Below are positions 24,274-33,307 of a stretch of 64,000 bases of DNA, piece by piece. The position numbers and the translations under genes were made by a program. The DNA lies in the NCBI GenBank assembly GCA_030753015.1, contig JASMDC010000011.1, positions 28,844 through 92,843 on the forward strand, in the 5' to 3' direction. Under the pieces are notes generated by a model that searched no databases, was not told where the DNA came from, and saw only the letters and a program-made list of their open reading frames with translations. Each line of letters opens with the position of its first letter. The first letter of the stretch is position 1. Source of the DNA: Candidatus Undinarchaeales archaeon (GTDB taxonomy: Archaea; SpSt-1190; JASMDC01).

Positions 24274-24945
24274 ATGGCCCGCATCCTTGTGAAACCTCGG
24301 CAGCTCGTCGTTCCCGGTACACCGCTAGCATCGGGTGTGGTGGGGGGCGCCGCCCCCGGCACCCGGCTCGATGGTGATACGCTCTATGCCACCGTCGTGG
24401 GCCTGGCGTCGGTGCGTAGTGGCGATGTGGGCATCATCCCCCTGGGAGGCCCCTACCTGCCGTCCAAGGGCGATATTGTCATCGGCATCGTCACGGCCGT
24501 ACGCGGAACGTGGATAGAGATCGACATCAAGGCACCCTGGTCCGCGGACCTGGGGCTGGAGGGGGGTGACGACCGGAGACCGGAGCGTGGCTGGCGGAAA
24601 GGTGACGCAGTGCTCGCGACCGTGACCGGGATGGACGAGGAGAAGCACGCTATGCTCGACATCAGCGGAATGGACCATGGTCCGATCTCCGAGGGGCTCC
24701 TCATCGATGTACCGGCCCCCAAGGTGGCCCGGCTAATCGGGCGTAGTGGGAGCATGGTGGGCATGATCCGTGAGCTTACCGGCTGCACCATAATCGTCGG
24801 CCTCAACGGACGTGTCATGATACAAGGGACGCCCGGGGGCCAGCTCCTGGCCGCACGGGCCGTCGGGCTCGTCGAGGCCAATGCTCACACTCACGGATTG
24901 ACCGATGCCGTTCGTGTGTTCCTGGAAGGTGAGCGCCGTGATTAA
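24274..24945 (+). CDS. rrp4: Exosome RNA-binding cap protein Rrp4
   Basis: About 223 residues with N-terminal, S1 and KH domains: VVPGTPLASGV, then YATVVGLASVRSGDV, an S1 region (GDIVIGIVTAVRGTWIEIDI), and a KH fold with VARLIGRSGSMVGMIREL. It forms the substrate-recruiting cap of the archaeal exosome. GGTGA lies 6-10 nt before ATG 24274; the alternative GTG 24265 overlaps that site. Its end overlaps rrp41 by 8 bases. Confidence 0.92.
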   Translation: MARILVKPRQLVVPGTPLASGVVGGAAPGTRLDGDTLYATVVGLASVRSGDVGIIPLGGPYLPSKGDIVIGIVTAVRGTWIEIDIKAPWSADLGLEGGDDRRPERGWRKGDAVLATVTGMDEEKHAMLDISGMDHGPISEGLLIDVPAPKVARLIGRSGSMVGMIRELTGCTIIVGLNGRVMIQGTPGGQLLAARAVGLVEANAHTHGLTDAVRVFLEGERRD

Positions 24946-25651
24946 TAGGCGACCCGAGAGCCTGTTCGTCGATGGAAGACGGCTTGATGGCCGAGCTCTC
25001 GACGCGTTGGGCACCGCTGTGGCCGAGACCGGGATAATCCCCCAGGCCGACGGGTCCGCAAAGGTGGAACGGAGCGGCACAAAGGTGCTCGCCACGGTCC
25101 GCGGTCCACATGAGCCCCAAAAGCATGAAGATGATCTCACGCACGTTCGCTGCACTATAGATGTCCCCTCGTTCAGTGGTCCTGTACAGCATGACGACCT
25201 CACCGAACGGATGGAGGGGGCCTTGTGCTCTCTGGTGCTCTTCGACGACCTCCCCGGGTGTGTAGTCGATGTGCGTATCCAACTCGTGGCCTCGGGCGCA
25301 AGCGTTCTCGCCACGGCCCTCGCCGCCGCTACTCTCGCACTGGCCGACGCCGGTGTGCCCATGCGCGATCTGGTGGCCGCTGTGGACGTGGTCATCGTCC
25401 ATGATGCACAGGGGAAACGGTTCATCGCCCTGGATCCGTCAGAGATCGAGGGTACATGGGCCTCGTCCACGATCACTGTATGCTTCACCTGCCATAGGGG
25501 GGACCTCGTCCTTCTCTGTGCTAACGGCAGGCAATCACAGGACGAGCTTGAGAGCGCCCTCACGCTCGCAGCGCGTGGCATGGGCGCCGTCAGCGACCTC
25601 ATGACCGACTCGTTCCTCCGCCGGTATGCGACAAGAGGTGAGGACAAATGA
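24938..25651 (+). CDS. rrp41: Exosome RNase PH-fold subunit Rrp41, apparently without catalytic residues
   Basis: A 237-residue RNase PH-fold chain: FVDGRRLDGRALDALG, QADGSAKVERSGTKVLATV, ALADAGVPMRDLVAAV and SFLRRYATRG all match Rrp41. The active-site region does not: archaeal Rrp41 has an EEDxxGEADMP-type segment with two catalytic Asp, replaced here by EIEGTWASST; the GPREV Arg is His (GPHEP); and the PDRRSIE Arg pair is absent (HDDLTERME). If these alignments hold, phosphorolysis should be lost. GTG 24938 has GGTGAG upstream; the start overlaps rrp4. Confidence 0.87.
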   Translation: MINRRPESLFVDGRRLDGRALDALGTAVAETGIIPQADGSAKVERSGTKVLATVRGPHEPQKHEDDLTHVRCTIDVPSFSGPVQHDDLTERMEGALCSLVLFDDLPGCVVDVRIQLVASGASVLATALAAATLALADAGVPMRDLVAAVDVVIVHDAQGKRFIALDPSEIEGTWASSTITVCFTCHRGDLVLLCANGRQSQDELESALTLAARGMGAVSDLMTDSFLRRYATRGEDK

Positions 25652-26421
25652 TACCTGCCCGACTGGTGGATTGCACCGTGGTCCGTCGAACGGTACGACG
25701 TTCTCTAGCGAACGGTCAGCGGTTCGATGGCAGGGGTCTGGGCGATGTCCGGCCCGTGAAGGTCATGTGCGACGTGGCTCCCGTGGCCGAGGGCTCCGCT
25801 CAGGCGTTCATTGGGATGACGCATGTCATCGCCGGTGTCCGGCTCGAGGCTGCTCCGCCCGTGGCGGACCATCCTGTGGAGGGAGTGCTCCATGTCCATG
25901 CCGGCAAGGATGGTGCTCGTCTTGCCTGGGCCGTTGAGCGTACCCTTCGTGATACCGAGGCCGTTGACCTCATGCGTCTGTGCATCGAGCCAGGACGGAC
26001 CGTGTGGCACGTGTGGCTCGACGTGCGCTGCATCAACGATGACGGTTCCCTGGTCGATGCCTGTGTATTGGCATCGGTCGCAGCTCTCGCCACGGCGCAG
26101 ATGCCACGCTTCGACGGCGGGAGAGTGGTCCGGGACGAGCGGATAGGTCCACTGATGGTGGACGGCCTACCTGTCACCTGCACTCTTGGCCTGGTGGACG
26201 GAAAGCTCGTGGCCGACCTCACCCGGGAGGAGGGGACGGTGGCCGACGCCAAGGTGCGCGTAACCTTCCAACCGGACGGCGCTCTCGCACAGGTCATGGC
26301 TAGTGGTCGGGGCACGCTCTCGTCAGACAAGATATCGCAGGCCGTCGCACTCGCGAAGAGGGCAGCACCGACGCTCCGTGAGGGTGTCCTGGCCGCCGTC
26401 GCAAGGTTTAAAAAAGCCTAG
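25648..26421 (+). CDS. rrp42: Exosome RNase PH-fold subunit Rrp42, shortened
   Basis: A 257-residue Rrp42 chain with NGQRFDGRGLGDVRPVKV, VAEGSAQAFIGMTHVIAGV, CIEPGRTVWHVWLDV and DDGSLVDACVLASVAAL. Normally non-catalytic, it supports the Rrp41 site. Compared with typical Rrp42, the segment between the second strand and the DxEAVDL helix is shorter by roughly 15-20 residues, removing the PLASPTFEPGPPDE region and nearby Arg. Its ATG overlaps the rrp41 stop (ATGA). Together with the Rrp41 changes this suggests a binding rather than a cutting ring. Confidence 0.87.
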   Translation: MIPARLVDCTVVRRTVRRSLANGQRFDGRGLGDVRPVKVMCDVAPVAEGSAQAFIGMTHVIAGVRLEAAPPVADHPVEGVLHVHAGKDGARLAWAVERTLRDTEAVDLMRLCIEPGRTVWHVWLDVRCINDDGSLVDACVLASVAALATAQMPRFDGGRVVRDERIGPLMVDGLPVTCTLGLVDGKLVADLTREEGTVADAKVRVTFQPDGALAQVMASGRGTLSSDKISQAVALAKRAAPTLREGVLAAVARFKKA

Positions 26422-26436
26422 GTGGTGGGCTTGGCG

Positions 26437-27033
26437 ATGAGCAGGCAAAGGAAACTCGTGCCGTTGGAGAAGTACCTTGTCAGTGGCGTACATATCGGCA
26501 CCCGCCAGAAGATGAAGGATATGAGCGAGTTCATTTACAAGCTCCGTCCTGACGGTCTGGCCGTGATGAACATCCAGAAGATCGACGAGCGCCTGCGGGT
26601 AGTCTCCCGATTCCTATCCCGGTACGAACCTGGCGAGGTTCTGGTCGTGGCAGCCCGTGAGACCGCCAAGAAACCGATCCGCAAGTTCGCCGAGGCCACG
26701 GGGTGCAAGCCCTGCATTGGACGGTTCATGCCCGGGACCCTTACAAATCCTGCTTACGAGAAGTACACTGAGCCGAGGGTCGTGTTCGTCAATGATCCGA
26801 TCGCCGACAAGCAGTGTATCACCGAGGCCATGGAGGTGGGTATCCCCATCGTGTCCCTCTGTGATACCAACCACATTAAAGAGAACATCGACCTGATCAT
26901 CCCCGCCAACAACAAGGGGAAGAAGTCGCTCGGGCTGGTCTACTGGATCATCGCTAAGGAGATGCTCATCGAGCGCGGGGTCCTTCCTCCGGATGTCGAG
27001 TACGAAGTACCAGTGGAAGAGTTCGGAGGCTAA
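26437..27033 (+). CDS. rps2: Small ribosomal subunit protein uS2
   Basis: A 198-residue archaeal uS2: LEKYLVSGVHIGTRQKMKDM, YKLRPDGLAVMNIQKIDERL, RFMPGTLTNPAYEKYTEPR, VNDPIADKQCITEA and LCDTNHIKENIDLIIPANNK. It assembles late in the 30S subunit. ATG 26437 is used with GGTGG at 26421-26425; GTG 26422 lies over that site. The usual archaeal neighbour MEMO follows 3 nt later. Confidence 0.95.
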   Translation: MSRQRKLVPLEKYLVSGVHIGTRQKMKDMSEFIYKLRPDGLAVMNIQKIDERLRVVSRFLSRYEPGEVLVVAARETAKKPIRKFAEATGCKPCIGRFMPGTLTNPAYEKYTEPRVVFVNDPIADKQCITEAMEVGIPIVSLCDTNHIKENIDLIIPANNKGKKSLGLVYWIIAKEMLIERGVLPPDVEYEVPVEEFGG

Positions 27034-27036
27034 GAT

Positions 27037-27876
27037 ATGCTACGGCTCCCGGCAGTGGCGGGCCAGCATTACTTTGCAGATACTGATAAGCTCGAGCTCC
27101 AGATCAAGCACTGTTTCACCCATGAGCTCGGTCCCGGAGCGCTCCCTGGAGAGCGCTCGGACAAGCGTATACACGGCATCATCGTCCCCCACGGTGCGTT
27201 CATGTTCTCCGGTGCCTGCGCGGCCCATGCCTACAAGTTGATCGGTGAGTCCGCGAAGCCGGACGTTGTCATCATCGTCGGACCCAACCACACGGGCACT
27301 GGTGCAGGCCTTGCCGTCTACCCGGCCGGCGCGTGGAAGACGCCGTTGGGGGAAGTGAAGGTGGACGAGGCGTTCGCCAAGACCATCGTGAAACACGGTG
27401 AGATGCTCGACCTGGACGAGATGGCGCACCAGTACGAGCCATCCATCGAGACACAGCTTCCGTTCCTCCAGTTCGTGCTCCCCGACGTCCCTATCGTCCC
27501 CATCCTAATGATGATCCACGACATGGACGCCTGCGACGACGTCGCCTTCTCGATCGTCGACGCTGCTGAGGAGATGAAGAAGAAGGTGCTCATCATCGCT
27601 TCCTCGGACTTCTCGCACTTCGTCCCCGCCCGCGTGGCATCGGAGCTGGACGATCTGGTGCTCCAGAACATCGAGAAGCTCGACGAGGAGCGTCTGATGA
27701 AGACCATCGAGCGTAAGAAGGTCTCCATGTGCGGATTCGCGCCCGTGAGCGCGATGATGGTCGCCTGTAAGGAGATGGGCGCCAAGAGTGCCCGTGTGCT
27801 CAAGTACTACACTTCGGGTGAGATCCTAAACGACAACACCCAGGTCAATGGCTACGCATCGTGTGTCGTGGAGTAA
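27037..27876 (+). CDS. MEMO family protein
   Basis: A 279-residue MEMO1/AmmeMemoRadiSam-family protein: LPAVAGQHYFADTDKLE, GIIVPHGAFMFSGACAAHAY, VIIVGPNHTGTG, YEPSIETQLPFLQF, ASSDFSHF and a final TQVNGYASCVVE. The His residues (VPHGA, GPNHTG, SDFSHF) correspond to the metal site of the extradiol-dioxygenase-like fold. The cellular role in archaea is not established. GGAGG at 27026-27030 precedes it; the rps2-MEMO order is widespread in archaea. Confidence 0.93.
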   Translation: MLRLPAVAGQHYFADTDKLELQIKHCFTHELGPGALPGERSDKRIHGIIVPHGAFMFSGACAAHAYKLIGESAKPDVVIIVGPNHTGTGAGLAVYPAGAWKTPLGEVKVDEAFAKTIVKHGEMLDLDEMAHQYEPSIETQLPFLQFVLPDVPIVPILMMIHDMDACDDVAFSIVDAAEEMKKKVLIIASSDFSHFVPARVASELDDLVLQNIEKLDEERLMKTIERKKVSMCGFAPVSAMMVACKEMGAKSARVLKYYTSGEILNDNTQVNGYASCVVE

Positions 27877-27925
27877 CGCTCGCATCATCTCCGAGACGTT
27901 CGGACGAGGCACCTCCTATACAAGC

Positions 27926-27934
27926 CTTATAAAT
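27926..27934 (+). promoter_or_regulatory. TATA box for the gene at 27976
   Basis: CTTATAAAT lies about 45 nt before ATG 27976, which also has GGAGGG upstream. Confidence 0.55.
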
Positions 27935-27975
27935 ATCAACGGGTATCAATACAGTACGCTCGGAGGGCGAGAACC

Positions 27976-28236
27976 ATGGAGGAAACAGCGACCTGGCTCA
28001 AGGACGTTCTCGGGGGTGAGAAGCGGCTCCATGAGGTCCTCGAAAAGCTCGAGGGGAATGAGAAGCTCTCTCTCCATTGGTTCGAGAAGCTCGGCGCGAT
28101 CATCGACGAGCATGGCGCGGAGATCGATGATACCATGGTGATCCGCCTCTCCACCCTTCTGGACGAGTTCGGACGGCTCGCGTCCACCAGTTCCTGTCTC
28201 CGTTCGGAGATAGAGTTCATCCTCAAGAAGAGCTGA
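27976..28236 (+). CDS. Small unknown helical protein
   Basis: An 86-residue protein starting MEETATWLKDVLGGEKRLHE. Predicted all-helical, acidic, with C-terminal CLRSEIEFILKKS. GGAGGGC lies 8 nt before the ATG. It precedes traB by 27 nt and is likely co-transcribed with it. No family recognised. Confidence 0.72.
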   Translation: MEETATWLKDVLGGEKRLHEVLEKLEGNEKLSLHWFEKLGAIIDEHGAEIDDTMVIRLSTLLDEFGRLASTSSCLRSEIEFILKKS

Positions 28237-28263
28237 GGCTGCTGGCCTCCAGAGGCGTTCCAC

Positions 28264-29403
28264 GTGGAGAGGATTAGCAACATAATCATTGTAGGAACGG
28301 CGCACGTCTCTGCCGACTCAATCGATGAGGTGCGTTCCGTGATCTCAAAGGAACGTCCTGGTGCTGTCGCCGTGGAACTGGACGAGAAGCGCTACAAGTC
28401 ACTCGTTGAGGGAAAGGACTGGCGGAAGGAGCCCATCGCCGATCTTCTTCGCTCCGACCGGCTCTACATCGCCCTGGCCAACGCGTTGATGCTCGCTTTC
28501 CAGCGAATGGTCGGACAACGTGTCGGCAGCCGCCCGGGGGAGGAGATGCTGGCCGCGATCGAAGCGGCGAAAGAGGTGGACGCCGAGGTAGTGCTCGTGG
28601 ACAGGGACATCACCAAGACCCTTCGCCGGGCTTTGGACGAGATGAGCGTTAGGGAGAAGTACGGTATACTCAAGGAGCTGCTGTCCCCTGACGACGAGGT
28701 TCTCCAGACGGAGGTGGACGAGCTCCTGGAGACCTACAAGGACGCCAATGTCATCTCGGAACTTGTCGACCAGCTGCGTGAATTGTCGCCTGGCGCCCAC
28801 CGCGTGCTCCTGGCAGAACGGGACGCCTACATGGCACGTCGCATCCAGGCCGCGGCGAAGGACCGTTCAGTCGTCGCCGTGGTAGGCGCAGCTCACGCCA
28901 ACGGCATAGCCACTCACTTGCGCACCGAGGAGGAGATCCCGGAGGTCGAGATCGTGGAGCGCCGGCACTGGGGCCGCATGTTCCTGTACGCACTCCCCTT
29001 CATGTTCGTTGCCGTGTTCCTGCTGGCCATGCTCAAGGGAGTGGCCATCGGTCCAGAGCTCGGCCGGTGGGTGCTCATCAACGGTGCGCTTTCGGCACTG
29101 TGCACGCTGCTCGTGCGCGGGAGCATCCCTGCCATCGTCATAGCGTTCCTGGCCGCCCCAATCACGAGCCTCTCACCGTTCCTGGCCGCGGGATGGTTCG
29201 CCGGACTGACGGAGGCATGGTGGCGGCGGTTGACGGTGGAGGACCTGGAGGACCTGACGAAGATCGAGGATATGGACGATCTCATGGCCAATAGCGCCTT
29301 TCGCGTGCTCCTCGTGGGAGCTGCGGCGAACATAGGGAGCACCATAGGGACCTTCGTGAGCATCCCTGCAGTGCTCACTCCCATCCTCACAAAGCTAGGA
29401 TGA
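28264..29403 (+). CDS. TraB family membrane protein
   Basis: A 379-residue TraB/PrgY-type protein (GTG start 28264): IIVGTAHVSADSIDEV with the GTAH motif, VLVDRDITKTLRRAL, VVAVVGAAHANGIATHL with the GAAHxxGI motif, then four or more C-terminal transmembrane helices (LYALPFMFVAVFLLAML to TIGTFVSIPAVLTPI). The conserved GxxH and Asp motifs suggest a gluzincin-like, Tiki-type peptidase fold, but activity in archaea is untested. It follows the small helical gene. Confidence 0.9.
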   Translation: MERISNIIIVGTAHVSADSIDEVRSVISKERPGAVAVELDEKRYKSLVEGKDWRKEPIADLLRSDRLYIALANALMLAFQRMVGQRVGSRPGEEMLAAIEAAKEVDAEVVLVDRDITKTLRRALDEMSVREKYGILKELLSPDDEVLQTEVDELLETYKDANVISELVDQLRELSPGAHRVLLAERDAYMARRIQAAAKDRSVVAVVGAAHANGIATHLRTEEEIPEVEIVERRHWGRMFLYALPFMFVAVFLLAMLKGVAIGPELGRWVLINGALSALCTLLVRGSIPAIVIAFLAAPITSLSPFLAAGWFAGLTEAWWRRLTVEDLEDLTKIEDMDDLMANSAFRVLLVGAAANIGSTIGTFVSIPAVLTPILTKLG

Positions 29404-29427
29404 GAGGCGTGCAACCCATCTGGGAAG

Positions 29428-29435
29428 TTTAATAA
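29428..29435 (+). promoter_or_regulatory. TATA box of the CaCA antiporter gene
   Basis: TTTAATAA is centred 26 nt before GTG 29458, favouring that start and a leaderless mRNA over GTG 29443. Confidence 0.6.
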
Positions 29436-29457
29436 AGCCTTAGTGGTTATCGGCATC

Positions 29458-30861
29458 GTGGCACTGCCACTTACGCTGCCAGTCATCCTTCTCTTTATCG
29501 AGTTCGTCGTAGCCATCATCCTTGTGTACTTCGGCAGCGAGTGGGTGGTCGACTCGGCGTCGGCCATGGCGCTCTATCTCGGAGTGTCCTCCGCCTTCAT
29601 CGGCCTCACCCTCATCTCGGTGGGGACATCGATCCCGGAGATCGCCGTTTCGACGACTGCGGCGTTCAAGGGGTATGGCGGAGTGTCCGGTGGCAACATC
29701 ATCGGCTCGGACCTTGTCCAGATCACCCTCATCCTGGGCATCTGTGCCTTCATCCGCCCCATCTTCATGGAGCGGTCCGAGGTACGCCAGGACGGTATCA
29801 TCATGCTCGCGGCCGCGACCCTTGGTATCCTCGCGATGCTCACGGGGACCTGTGCGCACACGCTCCAGTGCGAACCTGGCCCGGATACGTTCAGCTGCAT
29901 CGACCGTAGCGGCGAGTTCACATCCCACCTTGAGTACATCGAGGCCTCCGGAAAGGCAAGATTGATCATGGGACTCGATATGCACGACGCGGAGCTCACC
30001 GTCGTGTGCGAGGGCGACGATCCGCCGGGACAGGACATCCCGTTCAACAAAGATACCCTGTGCATCCCCGAGAAGATCTCGCTCATCGAGGACGAAGTGG
30101 ATTCGGACTCGTGCATGTGCAAGAAAGTGTTCGGGAACGACGGTGACATTACCATCACCTGCAAGAACGTGTTGGTCCGGTACGATACTGAGCTCGACCA
30201 AACGACCGGGACGGTCGAGGTGACCTATCTCGATCCGAGCACCCAACAGCTGTCAAAGGTGAACGCCACCTGTACCTCGAACGCCGCCTCGGCGACCTTC
30301 GACACCGGGTGTGTCACGCGGTTCGAGGGGCTGGGACTTGCCCTGCTCTATATCTGTTACGTGATCTATCTCTACAAGCACTCCACTCCGCCCGAGGAGA
30401 TCCAGCAGTCCAAGATCACCCGGGAGAAGGCCGTGGTGCTCCTGATAGCGGGATTCATCTTTGTGGTGGTGGGGAGCAACATGCTCGTTCGCACGTCCGT
30501 GAACCTAGCCATCATGTTCGGCGTCCCTGCCTTCATCATCGGCATGACGATGGTCGGCTTCGGCACATCGCTGCCCGAGCTGATCATCTCGGCCATGGCC
30601 GCCTATAAAGGGGAGGAGGAGATGAGCCTGGGCAACCTCGTGGGCAGCAATATCACCGATCCGCTCTTTTCCATAGGCTTCGGCGCCTTCATGGGCGGGA
30701 ACATCATCGTCAACTCGGGTCTGGTGCGCAGCAACGGCCTCTACATGCTGATCTGCTCTGCAGTGGCAGTCGCCATAATGTGGCGCACAGGTCGCGTAGG
30801 GCGCAAGGCCGCTTTCCTCCTGTCCGGCCTCTATTTTGTGTACCTGTACTTCCTGTTCTGA
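29458..30861 (+). CDS. CaCA-family Ca2+/Na+ antiporter with a large Cys-rich insertion
   Basis: About 467 residues. Both alpha repeats of the CaCA superfamily are present: SVGTSIPEIAVSTTAAFKG with GGNIIGSD, and GFGTSLPELIISAMAAYKG with LGNLVGSN. Family members usually have about 300-330 residues with a short loop between halves. Here about 150 residues (roughly 131-285) with ten cysteines (TCAHTLQC, FSCID, TLCIPE, SCMCKK) sit between the halves. By alternation the loop would face outside, where cysteines can form disulfides. Transport role is known for the family; the domain is not recognised. Confidence 0.88.
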   Translation: MALPLTLPVILLFIEFVVAIILVYFGSEWVVDSASAMALYLGVSSAFIGLTLISVGTSIPEIAVSTTAAFKGYGGVSGGNIIGSDLVQITLILGICAFIRPIFMERSEVRQDGIIMLAAATLGILAMLTGTCAHTLQCEPGPDTFSCIDRSGEFTSHLEYIEASGKARLIMGLDMHDAELTVVCEGDDPPGQDIPFNKDTLCIPEKISLIEDEVDSDSCMCKKVFGNDGDITITCKNVLVRYDTELDQTTGTVEVTYLDPSTQQLSKVNATCTSNAASATFDTGCVTRFEGLGLALLYICYVIYLYKHSTPPEEIQQSKITREKAVVLLIAGFIFVVVGSNMLVRTSVNLAIMFGVPAFIIGMTMVGFGTSLPELIISAMAAYKGEEEMSLGNLVGSNITDPLFSIGFGAFMGGNIIVNSGLVRSNGLYMLICSAVAVAIMWRTGRVGRKAAFLLSGLYFVYLYFLF

Positions 30862-30901
30862 ACGAGCGGTAGGCGATCCCGTCGTATATATGCTCGTGTC
30901 C

Positions 30902-32113
30902 CTACTCGTCGCCGACCTCGTACCCGCCGACGCGGCGCATCCCGGAGGCCGCGAAAGCCGCGTATCCGGTAGCTGCTCGGATGACCTCGCTAACGGGGAC
31001 ATGCTCGTCAGGGCGATGGGCCAGCGACTCGTCGCCCGGCCCGAATCCCACGGTCGGGATGTTGCGGACACCGGCCGTGTACGCCCCGTCGGTGCTGAAG
31101 TTCCATACGGTCGCTTCCGGTGAGAGCCCGACGGCCTCCAGCGTCCGGAGGCACCCTTGGCCCAGGGCCGAGCCGTCGGGGAGCAGCCAGGCCGGGTAGA
31201 ACGCCTCACCTTCCACCTGGAGCCCTGTGTGGCATCTGAGCTGGTGGTGCCTGAGCTTGGCCAGAGCACCCTCCAGGCCGATGGATTCGATGAGCTCGCT
31301 GTACTGGTCCACAACGTCCTCTGCGGTCTCACCCATCACGGTCCGACGGTCGACCTGTACGGTGCATCGCTCGGGGACCACGGGGCCGTCACCGGGCGAG
31401 CAACCGATACCTACAGCGCACTGAGTGCCTCTGCCAAGGAGGTCGTGAGCGGGCAGCTGGATAGTGTCCAGCCGGTCCAGAACACGTGTCATCCCCATGA
31501 GCGCGTTCTCACCCAGATGCGGCATGCTCGCGTGGGCCGATACGCCAGCTGTCGTTAACGTGACCTCGGCACGGCCCCGGTGACCGATGGCCAGGTCGAG
31601 GCCCGTGGCCTCGCCGAGGATCACGAGGGCGGGCTCGTGGACACGCCCCTCTTCGAGCAGGTGGCGCATGGCAAGGCCCTCGCACGTCTCCTCGTGAACA
31701 ACGAAGCACACGATACGCTCACCAGGTGGCTCGATACCGGCCTTTGCCAGGACGTCGCCCATGAACGCCATGGCTGCCAGCGCGCCCTTCATGTCGACGG
31801 CGCCGCGGCCAAAGACCTGGCCGTCAACGACCGTCCCGCAGAATGGCTCGCACGACCATGCCTCCCTATCTCCAGGAGGGACAGTGTCCATGTGACCATT
31901 GAAGAGGATCGAAGGGCCGTCGCCACCGTCGATCCGGCCCACCACGGAGCCCAGAGGATCGATGAACACCTCATCGAAGGTACGGTCCAAGCGGTCCAGT
32001 AGGAGCTCGGCCACCGCTCCTTCGTCACCTGAGAGGGAGGGGGTCCTCACCAGTCGCTGGCAGAACCTGACGATGTCGTCCTCGACAAGATGGGCGGCCC
32101 TGGCGATGTCCAT
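30902..32113 (-). CDS. M20-family metallopeptidase/deacylase
   Basis: A 403-residue zinc amidohydrolase of the ArgE/DapE/M20 group, most like YgeY-type members. Metal motifs: NGHMDTVPPGDREAW (HxD), GRGAVDMKGALAAM (bridging Asp), VHEETCEGL (catalytic EE) and the C-terminal DEHVPVSE. The dimerisation domain lies in the middle (GRAEVTLTTAGVSAHASMP). Substrates range from N-acyl amino acids to dipeptides; not predictable. It converges on the antiporter gene. Confidence 0.9.
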   Translation of the reverse strand: MDIARAAHLVEDDIVRFCQRLVRTPSLSGDEGAVAELLLDRLDRTFDEVFIDPLGSVVGRIDGGDGPSILFNGHMDTVPPGDREAWSCEPFCGTVVDGQVFGRGAVDMKGALAAMAFMGDVLAKAGIEPPGERIVCFVVHEETCEGLAMRHLLEEGRVHEPALVILGEATGLDLAIGHRGRAEVTLTTAGVSAHASMPHLGENALMGMTRVLDRLDTIQLPAHDLLGRGTQCAVGIGCSPGDGPVVPERCTVQVDRRTVMGETAEDVVDQYSELIESIGLEGALAKLRHHQLRCHTGLQVEGEAFYPAWLLPDGSALGQGCLRTLEAVGLSPEATVWNFSTDGAYTAGVRNIPTVGFGPGDESLAHRPDEHVPVSEVIRAATGYAAFAASGMRRVGGYEVGDE

Positions 32114-32197
32114 GTAGCTCCAGAAGGAGTAAAGGATTATATTGACATCGTACGAGGATAGTCGCCCGGTGCAGAAGATTAATAATCATTGTAACAT

Positions 32198-33271
32198 ATG
32201 GAACAGGGGATTAGGTTGGAACGTCCTTCTACGACAAGCCTCATAGGGATTCTTGTCCTGCTACTATCGATTGGATACTTCTGGAGTACAGATGACGTGA
32301 CGGAAGCCGAACTCGTAGTCCCATCAGATGCTACTCCCGATGTCGACGCTCTTATCATCGACTTGCGCACAGGTGATACAGAGACTCGGTCTCGGGCTGC
32401 ACAAGTGCTCATCAAGCATGGTCCTTTTGCAGTGGACTCTCTCTCAGAAATCATACAGGATGATGATCCTGCAGTCCGACAGTGGATCGCCATCGTCATG
32501 GGAAACATTAACCATCCACGGGCCGTGAAGCTTCTCCTCACCCTCCTCAAGGATGAAAACGCGACCGTTAGGTTCCACACGGTGCTAGCTCTGTCCAGCT
32601 TGAACGATACTCGTGCTATTGCCCCGCTCATAGAGATGCAGATGGACCCTGATCATGAAGTAAGGGTGGTCGTCGCCGAGGCACTCAAGGAGCTGGGCTA
32701 TACCGAGCCCACACCCACGGAGCGCCCCCTAGACGAGCTGTTTGATGATATTAAGGACAAGGAGATCAAGAATAGGGACCTCGCAGCTGCGGAACTTGCC
32801 GCGCAAGGGGAGCGTGCCATTGAACCGCTACTGGTCGAACTGAACGGGACGGACGCGAACGGAAGGGAGATGGCGGCGCGTGTGCTCGGGGAAATCGGCA
32901 ATCCCCGTTCCGTGGACCCGCTCGTTGTAGCCCTTAACGATGAGAGCGACCTGGTCAGGGAGAGCGCAGCGCTCGCACTTGGCGCGGTGAACGATACAAG
33001 GGCCATCCCAGGTCTCATCGCAGCGCTCAATGACACCTCATCATATGTGAGGGAGAACGCGGCCCAATCCCTCGGCCAGATCCATGATTCCAGGGCCGTC
33101 GAACCACTAATAGGATTGCTGAGTGACAGTGATGCTGACGTTCGAGCAGCTGCCGCAAGGAGTCTCGGTGAACTGGGTGACCCGCGCGCTGCAGATCAGC
33201 TTAAGACACTCCTCGAGGACGAGATGGACTATGTGCGCGAGGCTGCCAGGATGGCCCTTGAGACGCTCTAG
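32198..33271 (+). CDS. Membrane-anchored HEAT-repeat protein
   Basis: A 357-residue protein: one N-terminal transmembrane helix (TSLIGILVLLLSIGYFW) followed by about nine HEAT/PBS-lyase-like repeats of 30 residues (NDTRAIAPLIEMQ, NPRSVDPLVVALNDES, NDTRAIPGLIAAL, DSRAVEPLIGLLSD, DPRAADQLKTLLED), with a break after the fourth. N-glycosylation sequons (NDT) recur, so the repeat domain is likely outside. It is a protein-binding solenoid; the partner is unknown. Confidence 0.87.
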   Translation: MEQGIRLERPSTTSLIGILVLLLSIGYFWSTDDVTEAELVVPSDATPDVDALIIDLRTGDTETRSRAAQVLIKHGPFAVDSLSEIIQDDDPAVRQWIAIVMGNINHPRAVKLLLTLLKDENATVRFHTVLALSSLNDTRAIAPLIEMQMDPDHEVRVVVAEALKELGYTEPTPTERPLDELFDDIKDKEIKNRDLAAAELAAQGERAIEPLLVELNGTDANGREMAARVLGEIGNPRSVDPLVVALNDESDLVRESAALALGAVNDTRAIPGLIAALNDTSSYVRENAAQSLGQIHDSRAVEPLIGLLSDSDADVRAAAARSLGELGDPRAADQLKTLLEDEMDYVREAARMALETL

Positions 33272-33307
33272 TCAAATATAGTACTGTTTATATTTTGTAC
33301 ACTCAAT

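Noticed and set aside
30505-31332. A 275-codon minus-strand frame across the antiporter end and the M20 gene
   Set aside because: It overlaps two recognised genes, is rich in Arg/Ser/Pro and lacks any motif.
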